Shown here piece after piece: positions 25,634 through 34,744 of a stretch of 59,565 nucleotides of DNA; the stretch's first letter is position 1, and each line of letters opens with the position of its first letter. The position numbers and the translations under genes were made by a program. Source of the stretch: Proteobacteria bacterium UBA1844 (GTDB taxonomy: Bacteria; Pseudomonadota; Gammaproteobacteria; Steroidobacterales; Woeseiaceae); contig DDIS01000205.1 of NCBI GenBank assembly GCA_002338615.1, forward strand, positions 1-59,565, given 5' to 3'. The notes below the pieces were generated by a model. It was not told where the DNA came from, searched no databases, and was given only the letters and a program-made list of their open reading frames with translations.

Positions 25634-27277
25634 TCAGGCGCAAATTGCCTGACGATTTTGTTCCATTATTATGTATCGCCAAGGCGTCGGCATGCGCTCG
25701 CTTATTTGCACTTCGATGACCGTCGGCCCGGGTTCGGCGAACGCACGAGGAAGTAAATTCTTGAGTTTTGCCGGTGAGTCCACACGATACGCGCTTGCGC
25801 CGAAGCTGTCTGCGAGTTTGACAAAGTCGGGGTTGTGAAGATCGGAACAGATCCTGCGACCATCGAACCACTCGTCCTGCTGGCGCTGTACGTTGGTGTA
25901 GGTATTGTCGTTGAAGACTATCGATACCAGGTTGAGCTGGTATTTCACGGCGGTGGCGAGTTCCTGGATATTGAACAGGTAGCCACCATCACCGCTGATG
26001 GCGACAACCGGCTTGTCCGGGTGTGCGGTAGCAACGCCGAGCGCCGTAGCGAGCCCGTATCCAAGGGTGCCCTGCTGCGCGGCGGAAACAAAGTGGCGGG
26101 GTTCATAGACCGGGAATCCGGACCAGGATACGAAGCCGATCTGGGTAACCTCATCGATAAAATAGCCGTCGCGCGGCATGACTTCGCGAATGACATCCAG
26201 GTAGGCCATTTGTGGGCCTACGTGTTTGTGCATATCGGCGTTTACCGCGGCTCTTAGGGCGAGTAGCTCATCTTCGCGACTTTGTTTCGCCGGGCCATGT
26301 TGCTCGAGTTCGTTTGCCAGCGCGGTAAGCACGGCATCGGCATCGCCGAGAATGCTGACCTCTGCCTCGCAGATGCGTGAAATTTCCTCCGGGTCGATAT
26401 CAACCCGGACGAGTTTCAAAGCCTCGTCTTTGCCCCACATCGTTAGCGGCATTTTCAGGCGCGTACCCACGGCCAGCACGGCATCCGTTTCGCCCCATAA
26501 GTGGTGCCCGGCTGGAATATTCACGCTCAGGTAATCGTCATCTGAAATAATGCCCTTGCCCTTGCGCTTGGCCATGACCGGGGCCTGCAATCGGTCGGCA
26601 ACTGCCTTCAGTGATACACCTGCATCCAGTACGCCGGATCCGATCACGATCATCGGTTTCTTGGCGCTGGCAAGAAGCTCGGCAGCTGCCCGGATCTGGT
26701 CGGGGTCTACAGCGGGTGCGGCAAGACCGACAGCCGCGCTGGCGGCATCGATTGCTGCTTTTTCCCCCATGATGTCCATCGGCATTTCGACCTCGACCGG
26801 TCGTGGTCGGCCGGACCGCAGCTGCTGGAAAGCTTCGTGCATGATTGCGGGAGTGTCGGAACCTCGCTCGATTCTTGCGGCCCATTTTGTCAGGTGGCGA
26901 ATCAGACCGAGTTGGTCCGGTATTTCGTGTAGGTGCCCGTAGCCGCTGTCGATTCCGTCAAGGTGCACCTGGCCGGAGATCGCGAGCACCGGCGAATTGC
27001 AAGCCCAGGCCGTGCTCAGAGCGGCGGTTGTATTGAGGAGGCCGGGCCCGGGAACTACCGCGTAGACACCTGGCCTGCCAGTCGTCTGCGCATAGCCGAA
27101 CGCCATGTAGGCGGCACCCTGCTCATGGCGGGAATGCAGAATTTTGATCCGCCCATCACTTCGATAGATCGAGTCGAACAGATGGTCTAGTTGTCCGCCC
27201 GGCAGGCCGAACATCGTGTCCACACCGTTGATGACCAGGGATTCGATGATCGCGTCCGCACCAGTAATTTCTGCCAT
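25634..27277 (-). CDS. Thiamin diphosphate-dependent enzyme, acetolactate synthase/decarboxylase family
   Basis: 547 residues from the ATG at 27277 (AGGGCG upstream); an upstream in-frame ATG at 27340 would overlap the operator and is rejected. Domain order is pyrimidine-binding (catalytic Glu in RHEQGAAYMAFGYA), central nucleotide-fold, and pyrophosphate-binding (ISGDGGYLFNIQELA followed by FNDNTY). It would decarboxylate a 2-oxo acid or ligate two carbonyl compounds. No regulatory subunit gene is nearby, so valine/isoleucine synthesis is unlikely. Its promoter has a perfect GTTTATATATAAAC palindrome about 50 bp upstream, shared with the divergent TonB receptor. The substrate is unknown. Confidence 0.85.
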   Translation of the reverse strand: MAEITGADAIIESLVINGVDTMFGLPGGQLDHLFDSIYRSDGRIKILHSRHEQGAAYMAFGYAQTTGRPGVYAVVPGPGLLNTTAALSTAWACNSPVLAISGQVHLDGIDSGYGHLHEIPDQLGLIRHLTKWAARIERGSDTPAIMHEAFQQLRSGRPRPVEVEMPMDIMGEKAAIDAASAAVGLAAPAVDPDQIRAAAELLASAKKPMIVIGSGVLDAGVSLKAVADRLQAPVMAKRKGKGIISDDDYLSVNIPAGHHLWGETDAVLAVGTRLKMPLTMWGKDEALKLVRVDIDPEEISRICEAEVSILGDADAVLTALANELEQHGPAKQSREDELLALRAAVNADMHKHVGPQMAYLDVIREVMPRDGYFIDEVTQIGFVSWSGFPVYEPRHFVSAAQQGTLGYGLATALGVATAHPDKPVVAISGDGGYLFNIQELATAVKYQLNLVSIVFNDNTYTNVQRQQDEWFDGRRICSDLHNPDFVKLADSFGASAYRVDSPAKLKNLLPRAFAEPGPTVIEVQISERMPTPWRYIIMEQNRQAICA

Positions 27278-27324
27278 GTTCGCCCTGTGATTGTGTCCGG
27301 CCGCATGTGGAGAAGCGTCGGAAA

Positions 27325-27338
27325 GTTTATATATAAAC
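27325..27338. promoter_or_regulatory. MarR-type operator candidate, ThDP gene side
   Basis: GTTTATATATAAAC is a perfect 14-bp palindrome, 48 bp before the ThDP enzyme start. It is the best copy of the motif found repeatedly between 22 and 58 kb. Confidence 0.6.
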
Positions 27339-27512
27339 AATAGTACTCAGGTTCGGCTTTGATTGTAAAGAGGATTTTCGCAGCAGCAGGCTCTGGACAG
27401 CGCAGATTGCGAAAGCTTATGCAGTAAATATCGATAATACAATTACTTAAAGGCGACAAGGGAGGTGGCAAACGTGACTTGGCAAGATTTTTCCTCAAGC
27501 ACGCATGGATTG

Positions 27513-27526
27513 ACTTATATATAAAC
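27513..27526. promoter_or_regulatory. MarR-type operator candidate, middle copy
   Basis: ACTTATATATAAAC matches the 14-bp motif at 12 positions and contains the perfect core TTATATATAA. It lies in the middle of the divergent gap. Confidence 0.5.
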
Positions 27527-27574
27527 TAATTTGACACCAAAAAAAACTTTAGGTATAAAATTAAATTGTAGAAG

Positions 27575-27588
27575 CTCTATATATAAAC
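27575..27588. promoter_or_regulatory. MarR-type operator candidate, TonB receptor side
   Basis: CTCTATATATAAAC keeps the right half-site and core, 73 bp before the receptor start. The left half-site is degenerate. Confidence 0.45.
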
Positions 27589-27660
27589 AAAATGGGTCAC
27601 GTAGACACGGGACCCTGCAGACAAATCCGCAGCATGTATCTGTTACAGAGGGGAAGTCAG

Positions 27661-30036
27661 ATGAAACACTGGACCGGAATTGCATTGGCAGTTGTCACGA
27701 CACTGCTAGTACTGCCGCAGGCATACGCCCAGGACAAAGAAAAAGGGTCCAGCGCGCTGGAAGAGATAACGGTTACGGCGCAGCGTCGCGAACAGTCGAC
27801 AATGGACGTTCCGATCAGTATTTCCGCGTTCGGTGAGCAGGTCATCCAGCAAGACAATATGAAGGGAGCGGCTGATTACTTGCTTGCCACGCCCAACGTG
27901 TCATACGTGGACTCACCGTCGCAAGGCTCGAAAGGTGTGACTATCACGATGCGCGGCATCTCCGACTTGCAGACAGACGGCGAGCGGGTATCTGCAACCA
28001 GCGCATTCGGCATCTACGTCGATGAGCTCAGCACGGCGACAGCGGCAAGGGGCACTTCAAACCCTCCGCTGTATGACGTGCAAAGAATCGAAGTCTTGCG
28101 CGGCCCGCAGGGTACCTATTTCGGGCGCAGCGCGACCGGTGGGGCAATCAATATCACAACCAATAAGCCAACCGATGAATTTTTTGCGCAGCTCGATCTC
28201 GGTGCGGCAAGTTTTGATACCTACGAAGTGGCCGGGATCGTGAATCTTCCGGTTACTGACACGTTTTCTCTGCGGGCTGTGATGCAGACGGAGACGAGCG
28301 GTGGACAGGTCAAAAATGTCTCGCCGGACAGTGACGGTGGCGACAGCGGCTACGACAATCAGAATATGCGGGTGTCCGCTCGTTGGGATATCAACGATCA
28401 GTGGCAAGTCGATTTTTCGGCCAACGGCATCCGTGAAAACAATGACATGCAAAATACGGTTTCGGTTGGCATTCAGAGTCGATTCGGAGGCGATCTTAAT
28501 GATCCCTGGTACACCTGTGGTCTGAGCTTTTCGGTGGACGATAAAGCATGTCGGGATACGACCGGATTTACCGACCTGCAAGACGAAATATACAATCTCC
28601 GAGTCTCGTACATTGGTGAAAAAATAGGCTTTAAGTCGATTACAGGCCATACAACGAACTCCATGGACCAGCTGTTCGACCTTGACCAGAGTGGCCGCGC
28701 ATGGGTCAACCGAAGAAATGATTACGATGCAGAAACGGTGAGCGAAGAGATTCGTTTTTTCAACGTCAACGCTGACCGATTCGAGTGGACCGTCGGCGCT
28801 TTGGCGTACCAGGACGAGCTCGTGGCCAACAACAAGATTCTTATTCTCGATTTCCTGGGGCCCTGGATGGCCGGTGACTATGCTAATGAAAACCAGATCA
28901 ATATGGATCGGGATGGGTGGGCAGTCTACGGCGACCTGACCTGGCATATCAGCGACGCATGGTCCATTTCTCTGGGCGGTCGATACTCAGACGACAACGA
29001 GCAGCAGGACTGGAAAAACGTATACGCAGCCTGCGCGAATCGTGCAGAAGGTGATCCGTTGGATAGTGCAGCGGGCTGTGAGTTGCGCCCCGACCAATTG
29101 TACGGTCCTTTGCCGGTGATCAATGGGCGAGTCACGGGCGGCAGGCGTGCACAGACTATCGGTACGTTCGCCGAAAACAGCGATACCGATTTCTCGCCAC
29201 GGCTTGCGGTCAATTGGGCGATCAATGATGAATGGAATGCGTACGGCATTGTTTCGCAGGGCTACAAGCCTGCGGGCGCACGCGCGAATCCCGATTCCGG
29301 TGGCGTGAATTCCAGTGTATACGACAAGGAAAAGCTGACTAACTATGAAATTGGCGTTAAAGCTCAATTCAACGAAGGCCGAACGCGCCTGAATGCCGCG
29401 GTGTTTTCCATGATTTGGGACGATTTCCAGACGACGATCCGCGAAACATTCTGTCGCGAGCCGGATGGCACGTTGCGCCCGCAGCAAGGCAATGAGAACT
29501 GCGAATTTGTACCGCTGGATCTTATTCTAAATGCGCCCGAAGCCAGTTCGAAGGGCGTCGAACTTAGCCTGGAGACACTCGTCGGTGACGATTGGCTGTT
29601 TGCCTTTAATTATGGCTACCTGGATGCCGAGTACGATGACTTCAGCAACGCCATTGTTGGTGGTCAACAGGTTGATCTTTCGGGCTACCCTTTGCCGAAT
29701 TCTCCAGAAAATACTGCTGCAGCAAGCGGCACCTATAATTTTGACTGGGGCAATGCCAGTGCTTACGTACGGCTCGAAGCCAACTATCGTGATTCGGTGT
29801 TCAATCAGGACAGCATTGCTGACCCGCTGTTCGGCTCACCGCCATTGACGCCCGATGCATTCTGGCTTCTCAATCTCCGCGCCGGCCTTGAATGGGACAC
29901 GCAGCGGCTCACATTCGGCGTGTTTAACCTGCTGGACGAAGACTATGCGGCGGGCGCGGGCTCTGGTTCGGCAGGTGTGGTGGTTGTTCCACGCGAACCC
30001 GTTCTTAATATCAAGTGGACGGTCTGGACCAATTAA
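27661..30036 (+). CDS. TonB-dependent outer-membrane receptor
   Basis: 791 residues from the ATG at 27661, preceded by AGGGGAA; the in-frame ATG at 27592 lies in the operator region. The signal peptide ends near residue 25 (LPQAYAQD). TonB-box region ALEEITVTAQRREQ near 33-46, plug motif VQRIEVLRGPQGTYFGRSA near 140-158, and a C-terminal beta-barrel ending in VLNIKWTVW. It imports a large or scarce substrate with energy from TonB. A strong terminator follows at 30103-30144, and the tricorn-type protease and amidohydrolase genes come next. Peptide-like or glycoconjugate cargo is a guess from that neighbourhood. Palindromes upstream suggest MarR control. Confidence 0.92.
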   Translation: MKHWTGIALAVVTTLLVLPQAYAQDKEKGSSALEEITVTAQRREQSTMDVPISISAFGEQVIQQDNMKGAADYLLATPNVSYVDSPSQGSKGVTITMRGISDLQTDGERVSATSAFGIYVDELSTATAARGTSNPPLYDVQRIEVLRGPQGTYFGRSATGGAINITTNKPTDEFFAQLDLGAASFDTYEVAGIVNLPVTDTFSLRAVMQTETSGGQVKNVSPDSDGGDSGYDNQNMRVSARWDINDQWQVDFSANGIRENNDMQNTVSVGIQSRFGGDLNDPWYTCGLSFSVDDKACRDTTGFTDLQDEIYNLRVSYIGEKIGFKSITGHTTNSMDQLFDLDQSGRAWVNRRNDYDAETVSEEIRFFNVNADRFEWTVGALAYQDELVANNKILILDFLGPWMAGDYANENQINMDRDGWAVYGDLTWHISDAWSISLGGRYSDDNEQQDWKNVYAACANRAEGDPLDSAAGCELRPDQLYGPLPVINGRVTGGRRAQTIGTFAENSDTDFSPRLAVNWAINDEWNAYGIVSQGYKPAGARANPDSGGVNSSVYDKEKLTNYEIGVKAQFNEGRTRLNAAVFSMIWDDFQTTIRETFCREPDGTLRPQQGNENCEFVPLDLILNAPEASSKGVELSLETLVGDDWLFAFNYGYLDAEYDDFSNAIVGGQQVDLSGYPLPNSPENTAAASGTYNFDWGNASAYVRLEANYRDSVFNQDSIADPLFGSPPLTPDAFWLLNLRAGLEWDTQRLTFGVFNLLDEDYAAGAGSGSAGVVVVPREPVLNIKWTVWTN

Positions 30037-30102
30037 CGATCATGCTGAATCGCAAGTGTAGTTAGCTTGGTGAAGAACAAATAACTTGGTTTACTTCGTG
30101 TG

Positions 30103-30144
30103 GCTTCGGCGCAAAATTTGACATTGCGCCGAAGCTTTTTTTTT
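30103..30144 (+). terminator. Rho-independent terminator after the TonB receptor gene
   Basis: GCTTCGGCGCAA (30103-30114) pairs perfectly with TTGCGCCGAAGC (30124-30135) across a 9-nt loop and is followed by nine T residues. It lies 66 bp after the receptor stop and directly before the tricorn-like gene. Confidence 0.93.
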
Positions 30145-30149
30145 GAAAG

Positions 30150-33100
30150 ATGAGAAGTCCTATGTTTTTGAGCAAGTACCTTCGCCAACTGTCCGTATCA
30201 GTCCTTATCATTGCGACCACGGCGGCCGGTAGTACGAACGCAGAAACAGTTCGTTTCGCTGCCTTTCCGGATGTTTCTGCCACGCAGGTTGTATTCGTCT
30301 ACCGCGATTCGATCTGGCTTGTGCCCGTTGCCGGTGGCCCCGCCAGGTTGTTGTCCGATATTGGAACGCGCCCGAGAAATCCGAAATTCTCGCCTGACGG
30401 CAAGCAGGTCGCCTACGCGGCAACACGTGACGACAATCAGGACATTTTTGTCGTGGACCTTGCAGGCGGCGCTATCAGGCGGATTACCAACCACCCGGCA
30501 CGCGACGACATGGTGGACTGGTACCCGGACGGCAAGACTTTGCTTTTCAAGAGCACAATGCAAAGCCCGCGAGCCATATACGACCGGCTATTCAAAGTTG
30601 ACTCCACGGGTGGCTTGCCACAGGTATTGCCGCTGCCTTACGTTGAGACCGCAGCGATTTCAAGTGACGGCGAGCGCATACTGTTTACCTATCTGCGCGA
30701 CTTCCAGGAGGAGGTATGGAAGCGCTATCTCGGCGGTCGTGCGCCGGACATCTGGTCCTACGATATTTCCTCTGGCGATACCGTGCAGTTAACGACCAGC
30801 CAGGCGCCGGATTCGGTGCCCATGCTAAAGGACGACGGTGTATATTTCTTGTCCGAGCGTGGGCCATCACGGCGTAGCAATATCTGGTTTATGCGCAGCA
30901 ATGGCAAGGATGCGCGACAACTTACTCATTTCGACGAATCCGACGTTCGTTATCCGTCTGTCGGGCCGGCCGGCATTGTATTCGATGTCGACGGTGATCT
31001 GTATCTGCAAAAAGGTGCGTCGCAAACTGCAGAACGCATAGCCATCGACATTGATATTGCGCGGGATGAATACAACAAGAAGCGTGTGCAGCTGGCAGAG
31101 CGGGTCGAAAGCGCCAGCATCGGCGCGACCGGGTCCATTGCCATCGAGGCTCGCGGCGACATTCTGTTATACGACACGGACGAGAACAGTGCGGTCAATG
31201 TGAGCAACAGCTCGAATGCCGCTGAGCGCTTTCCATCGCTGTCTCCGGATGGTTCCATGCTGGCCTATCAAAGTGATGCGAGCGGTGAGTACCAGCTTTA
31301 TACGAGACAACTGGATACTGGCACGGTCGAACAGCTGACGGATTTCAAAGCGGGTTTTCGGTACCGGCCGTTCTGGTCTCCAGACGGAAAATATATCGCG
31401 TTCATTGACCAGCAGGAGATCGTCTGGATCGCGACAGTAAAAGACCGGTCATTGCAAAAGGTTGATCAGGGGCATTGGCGTTATCATTGGGACCTGCCGC
31501 AATTCCGCGTGTCGTGGTCACCTGACAGCCAGTGGCTCACGTACTCACGAGCTGGCCAGAACCGCAATCAGGCCATATATGTCTACAACGTCGGGTCGCG
31601 CAAACTCGAACAACTGACTTCGGCATTTTACAGCGATTTTGATCCGGTGTTCGATCCGACAGGCAACTACATTGCCGCGCTCGGGTACCGCAGTTTCGAT
31701 CCGACTTTTGGCGACATCGATTCGACATTTACCTATACCGATTCGACTGTCGTCACAATTATGCCACTGAGGAGCGGGGTCGATACGCCTGTGGAACCAG
31801 ATTGGCAGGTGCCGGCCCCGCAAGACATCGTTGCTATCGATGTGGCGGACGCAGAATCGCGGCTTCGCGTATTGCCATTTCTTGCAGGGCACTACACAAC
31901 GCCTGCTTTCAGCGGCAACATTTTGTCAGCTGTGCGGAGTATTGATGACACGACGCAACTAGTGCGCCTGGAACTCGGCAATGACAAAGTCGAGACCTCA
32001 TGGAATGGCGACAGCGCAACGCTGCTGGATGCAAATACGGGCGGTACATTGCTGCACACGGGTGACGGTAAAGTACTTTTTCTGGAGCCGGACAGCGACG
32101 GCAACGCGGAAGACCTGGATCTAGGGCAACTCAGCGCGGAGATTGATCCGCAGCAGGAATTTCTGCAGATGTTCGACGACTCCTGGCGTTATCAACGCGA
32201 TTTCTTTTACGATCCCGGCTTGCACGGCATCGACTGGGACGCGATCAAGAAGCACTACCGGCCGCTGGCCGCCGCAGCTCATTCCGTACAGGAGCTCACC
32301 GCAATCGTTCGTGAAATGCACGGCGAATTGTCTGCAGGCCATGTCTATGTATCGATCGAGCCTCCGTACAACCGCCGCGACGCGACCAATGTCGGGCTCT
32401 TGGGCATCGATTTCGTTGTCAAGAACGGTGCCTATGCGATTGGTCACATACTGAGGCCAGGCGTCAGGCGTGCCGAACACCATTCGCCGTTGGATAATTC
32501 CGCGCTGGCTGTTGCTGAAGGCGACTATATTCTTTCTGTAAACGGTCGGCCGTTGACTACAGATCGTGCCCCGTGGGTTCAGTTCACGGGTCTCGCCGAC
32601 CAACTGGTCAACCTCGAGGTGGCGAAATCAGCGAGTGGAGACGGTGCACGGACGATTCGGATTCGTACACTGACCAGCGAGCGGAAGTTGCGCGAACTCG
32701 TCTGGGTGGAAGAAACCCGGCAACACGTCGATACTGCATCGCACGGCAAGATCGGGTACATCTACGTGCCAAACACCGGTGCCGAAGGTCAGAATGAGTT
32801 GATGCAGATGTACCGCGCGCAGTATCAGAAGCAGGCATTGATAATCGACGAGCGCTTCAATACCGGTGGCGCACTGGGCGATCGGTTTGTGGAGCTACTG
32901 AATCGGCCGCCGCTCGTGTACTTCAGTTCCAGAAATTCCGACAACTACCCACTACCCGAACTCGCAAATCGTGGCCCGAAAGCCTTGCTCATAAACAGCT
33001 GGAGCTACTCGGGCGGCGATGGGTTTCCGTTACTGTTCAAGTCGGCAGGCGTTGGGCCCCTAATTGGTACACGAACCTGGGGTGGCTTGATCGGTCCGGG

Positions 33101-33362
33101 AATGAGGATGTCATTGATAAATGGCGGTTTCATTTCCGCACCGCCACAGCGCGTCTACGACACAAGCGGCAATTGGGCCGAGGGCAACGAAGGCGTGCGG
33201 CCAACCATTCCGCTCCGAAATGATCCGGGTGTACTTGCGCGGGGTGTCGACCAGCAATTGGAGCGCGCCATCGAATTACTCCTGCATCAGCTCGAAGAAT
33301 TGCCACCGGTCGTCATCCCGGAATATCCCAATCAAATGCCACTACCATCTGCGGGGAACTAA
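30150..33362 (+). CDS. Exported tricorn-type S41 protease with beta-propeller and PDZ domains
   Basis: 1070 residues. The signal peptide ends near TNA-ETV. Propeller repeats of TolB/tricorn type follow (KFSPDGKQVAYAATRDD, SLSPDGSMLAYQSD, FWSPDGKYIAFIDQ), then a helical core domain, a PDZ domain (GDYILSVNGRPL) and the S41 catalytic domain. The likely nucleophile is Ser in YSGGDGFPLLF, aligned on the FP-x-x-F that follows it in bacterial relatives; the His is in ELSAGHVYV. Length matches tricorn (about 1070). An ATG at 30162 has a better ribosome binding site (GAGAAG) and may be the true start. It begins a possible operon with two amidohydrolases, an MFS carrier and a DadA-like enzyme, suggesting periplasmic peptide breakdown. 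Confidence 0.85.
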   Translation: MRSPMFLSKYLRQLSVSVLIIATTAAGSTNAETVRFAAFPDVSATQVVFVYRDSIWLVPVAGGPARLLSDIGTRPRNPKFSPDGKQVAYAATRDDNQDIFVVDLAGGAIRRITNHPARDDMVDWYPDGKTLLFKSTMQSPRAIYDRLFKVDSTGGLPQVLPLPYVETAAISSDGERILFTYLRDFQEEVWKRYLGGRAPDIWSYDISSGDTVQLTTSQAPDSVPMLKDDGVYFLSERGPSRRSNIWFMRSNGKDARQLTHFDESDVRYPSVGPAGIVFDVDGDLYLQKGASQTAERIAIDIDIARDEYNKKRVQLAERVESASIGATGSIAIEARGDILLYDTDENSAVNVSNSSNAAERFPSLSPDGSMLAYQSDASGEYQLYTRQLDTGTVEQLTDFKAGFRYRPFWSPDGKYIAFIDQQEIVWIATVKDRSLQKVDQGHWRYHWDLPQFRVSWSPDSQWLTYSRAGQNRNQAIYVYNVGSRKLEQLTSAFYSDFDPVFDPTGNYIAALGYRSFDPTFGDIDSTFTYTDSTVVTIMPLRSGVDTPVEPDWQVPAPQDIVAIDVADAESRLRVLPFLAGHYTTPAFSGNILSAVRSIDDTTQLVRLELGNDKVETSWNGDSATLLDANTGGTLLHTGDGKVLFLEPDSDGNAEDLDLGQLSAEIDPQQEFLQMFDDSWRYQRDFFYDPGLHGIDWDAIKKHYRPLAAAAHSVQELTAIVREMHGELSAGHVYVSIEPPYNRRDATNVGLLGIDFVVKNGAYAIGHILRPGVRRAEHHSPLDNSALAVAEGDYILSVNGRPLTTDRAPWVQFTGLADQLVNLEVAKSASGDGARTIRIRTLTSERKLRELVWVEETRQHVDTASHGKIGYIYVPNTGAEGQNELMQMYRAQYQKQALIIDERFNTGGALGDRFVELLNRPPLVYFSSRNSDNYPLPELANRGPKALLINSWSYSGGDGFPLLFKSAGVGPLIGTRTWGGLIGPGMRMSLINGGFISAPPQRVYDTSGNWAEGNEGVRPTIPLRNDPGVLARGVDQQLERAIELLLHQLEELPPVVIPEYPNQMPLPSAGN

Positions 33363-33365
33363 GCC

Positions 33366-34709
33366 ATGCTCCAGATTAAATGCCCGAAATTCTTTCTTGT
33401 AATCGTTGCAGTGTTGGGAGTCAGTAGCTCTCTTGTTGCCAATGCGGAGACGGTGAGTGAAGAAAATTTGCACATGCCAAAATGGCTCATTGTTCACGCG
33501 GGTATGGTGTTACCAGTGCCGGGCAAGCCCCCGCGTCGTAACGCGACTATTGTGGTTCGTGACGGACGCATTGTAGAAATTCGCGACGGTCAGATTGACG
33601 CCACGCAAATCGTCACTGATGCATCCAGTGCAGATGTTGAGACACTGCAGCTGCTGGACAAATTTGTCCTGCCGGGCCTGATGGATATGCATGTTCATCT
33701 GTCCTTCGAGTTCGGCGTCGACGGCCAGCAGAATCACGGGGCCTCCGAGGAGTATGCGCGGGAACACAGATCCAGCATGGATGATGTGTATAACTTCGTC
33801 ACGGCGCAAGACAACGCAAGAAAGACCTTGATGGCAGGCTACACTACGGTTCGAAACGTAGGCAGTGACGGCTGGCACATATTTGCGCTGCGCGACGCGA
33901 TTAACGACGGCAATATCGTCGGGCCGAGGATACTCACGTCGGGTTATACGATTCATGCCGGAGCCGATAGCGGACCGGGTGCCTGTACGGGCGTCGAGTC
34001 ATGCCGGCGAGCGGTACGGGCACAGATCGACATGGGTGCTGATCTCATCAAGGTGTATGGCACTTGCAGCGGATCGAAACCTTGCGGCTACGAGACTGCG
34101 CCAGCAGTATTTCTTGAAGATGAGCTGCGTGCAATTATCGAAACTGCGGCGACACGCGAGCTCAAGGTTGCCGTGCATGCGCACGGCACGGCTGCCATTA
34201 ACCTGGTTGCATCGCTGGGGGTTGCCTCGATTGAACACGGCTCGTTCAACGACGCGGAATCTCGCCGCATAATGAAAAAAAATAGTGTCTATCTCGTGCC
34301 CACCTTATCGGTACACGACAATATCAAGAAAGACATCGTTGGCGCGAAAGAACCCATGCTCGGCATCATGCAGAATTTTCGTGACAAGCACGGGCCGGGC
34401 ATGCTGGCTGCGCACAAGGCCGGAGTGAAAATAGCAAGTGGTAGCGATGCGGGTGTATCGCAGCATGGAAACAATGCTCATGAACTCGAATACTATGTTG
34501 AATACGGCCTGACTGCCGAGGAGGCAATCGTTGCCGCCACCGTCAACGCGGCGGATCTGATTGGCATGGGCGATGAACTGGGCACATTGGAGCCCGGAAA
34601 GTATGCTGACCTGATCGCCGTCGATGAGAACCCGCTCGAGAACATCAGCGCGCTGATGGATGTTGCAGTGGTTGTCAAAGGTGGCCAAATCGTAAAAGCG
34701 CCGAAATAG
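33366..34709 (+). CDS. Exported metal-dependent amidohydrolase (prolidase-like), copy 1
   Basis: 447 residues with a signal peptide (FFLVIVAVLGVSSSLVANA). The amidohydrolase metal site is visible: HxH in MDMHVHLSFE, a candidate carboxylated Lys in GADLIKVYGT, His in AVHAHGTA and ASIEHGSFN, and Asp in SGSDAGVS. The Xaa-Pro/Xaa-Arg dipeptidase-like branch of the imidazolonepropionase-type subfamily carries the same pattern. Two Cys pairs (GACTGVESC and GTCSGSKPC) may form disulfides, fitting export. GGGGAA precedes the ATG; the gene is 3 bp after the protease. It would cleave dipeptides or related amides. A paralog follows 35 bp later. Confidence 0.86.
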   Translation: MLQIKCPKFFLVIVAVLGVSSSLVANAETVSEENLHMPKWLIVHAGMVLPVPGKPPRRNATIVVRDGRIVEIRDGQIDATQIVTDASSADVETLQLLDKFVLPGLMDMHVHLSFEFGVDGQQNHGASEEYAREHRSSMDDVYNFVTAQDNARKTLMAGYTTVRNVGSDGWHIFALRDAINDGNIVGPRILTSGYTIHAGADSGPGACTGVESCRRAVRAQIDMGADLIKVYGTCSGSKPCGYETAPAVFLEDELRAIIETAATRELKVAVHAHGTAAINLVASLGVASIEHGSFNDAESRRIMKKNSVYLVPTLSVHDNIKKDIVGAKEPMLGIMQNFRDKHGPGMLAAHKAGVKIASGSDAGVSQHGNNAHELEYYVEYGLTAEEAIVAATVNAADLIGMGDELGTLEPGKYADLIAVDENPLENISALMDVAVVVKGGQIVKAPK

Positions 34710-34744
34710 CGGCGTTTCTCTATAACCTGCACAGGAACAGTGCC

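Larger units (their letters stand above)
27278..27660. other. Divergent control region between ThDP enzyme and TonB receptor genes
   Basis: 383 bp of A+T-rich sequence without a gene. It contains three copies of the TATATAAAC palindrome (27325-27338, 27513-27526, 27575-27588) and presumably both promoters. A CTTTAGGTATAAA stretch at about 27547-27560 is a further weak relative of the motif. Confidence 0.6.
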
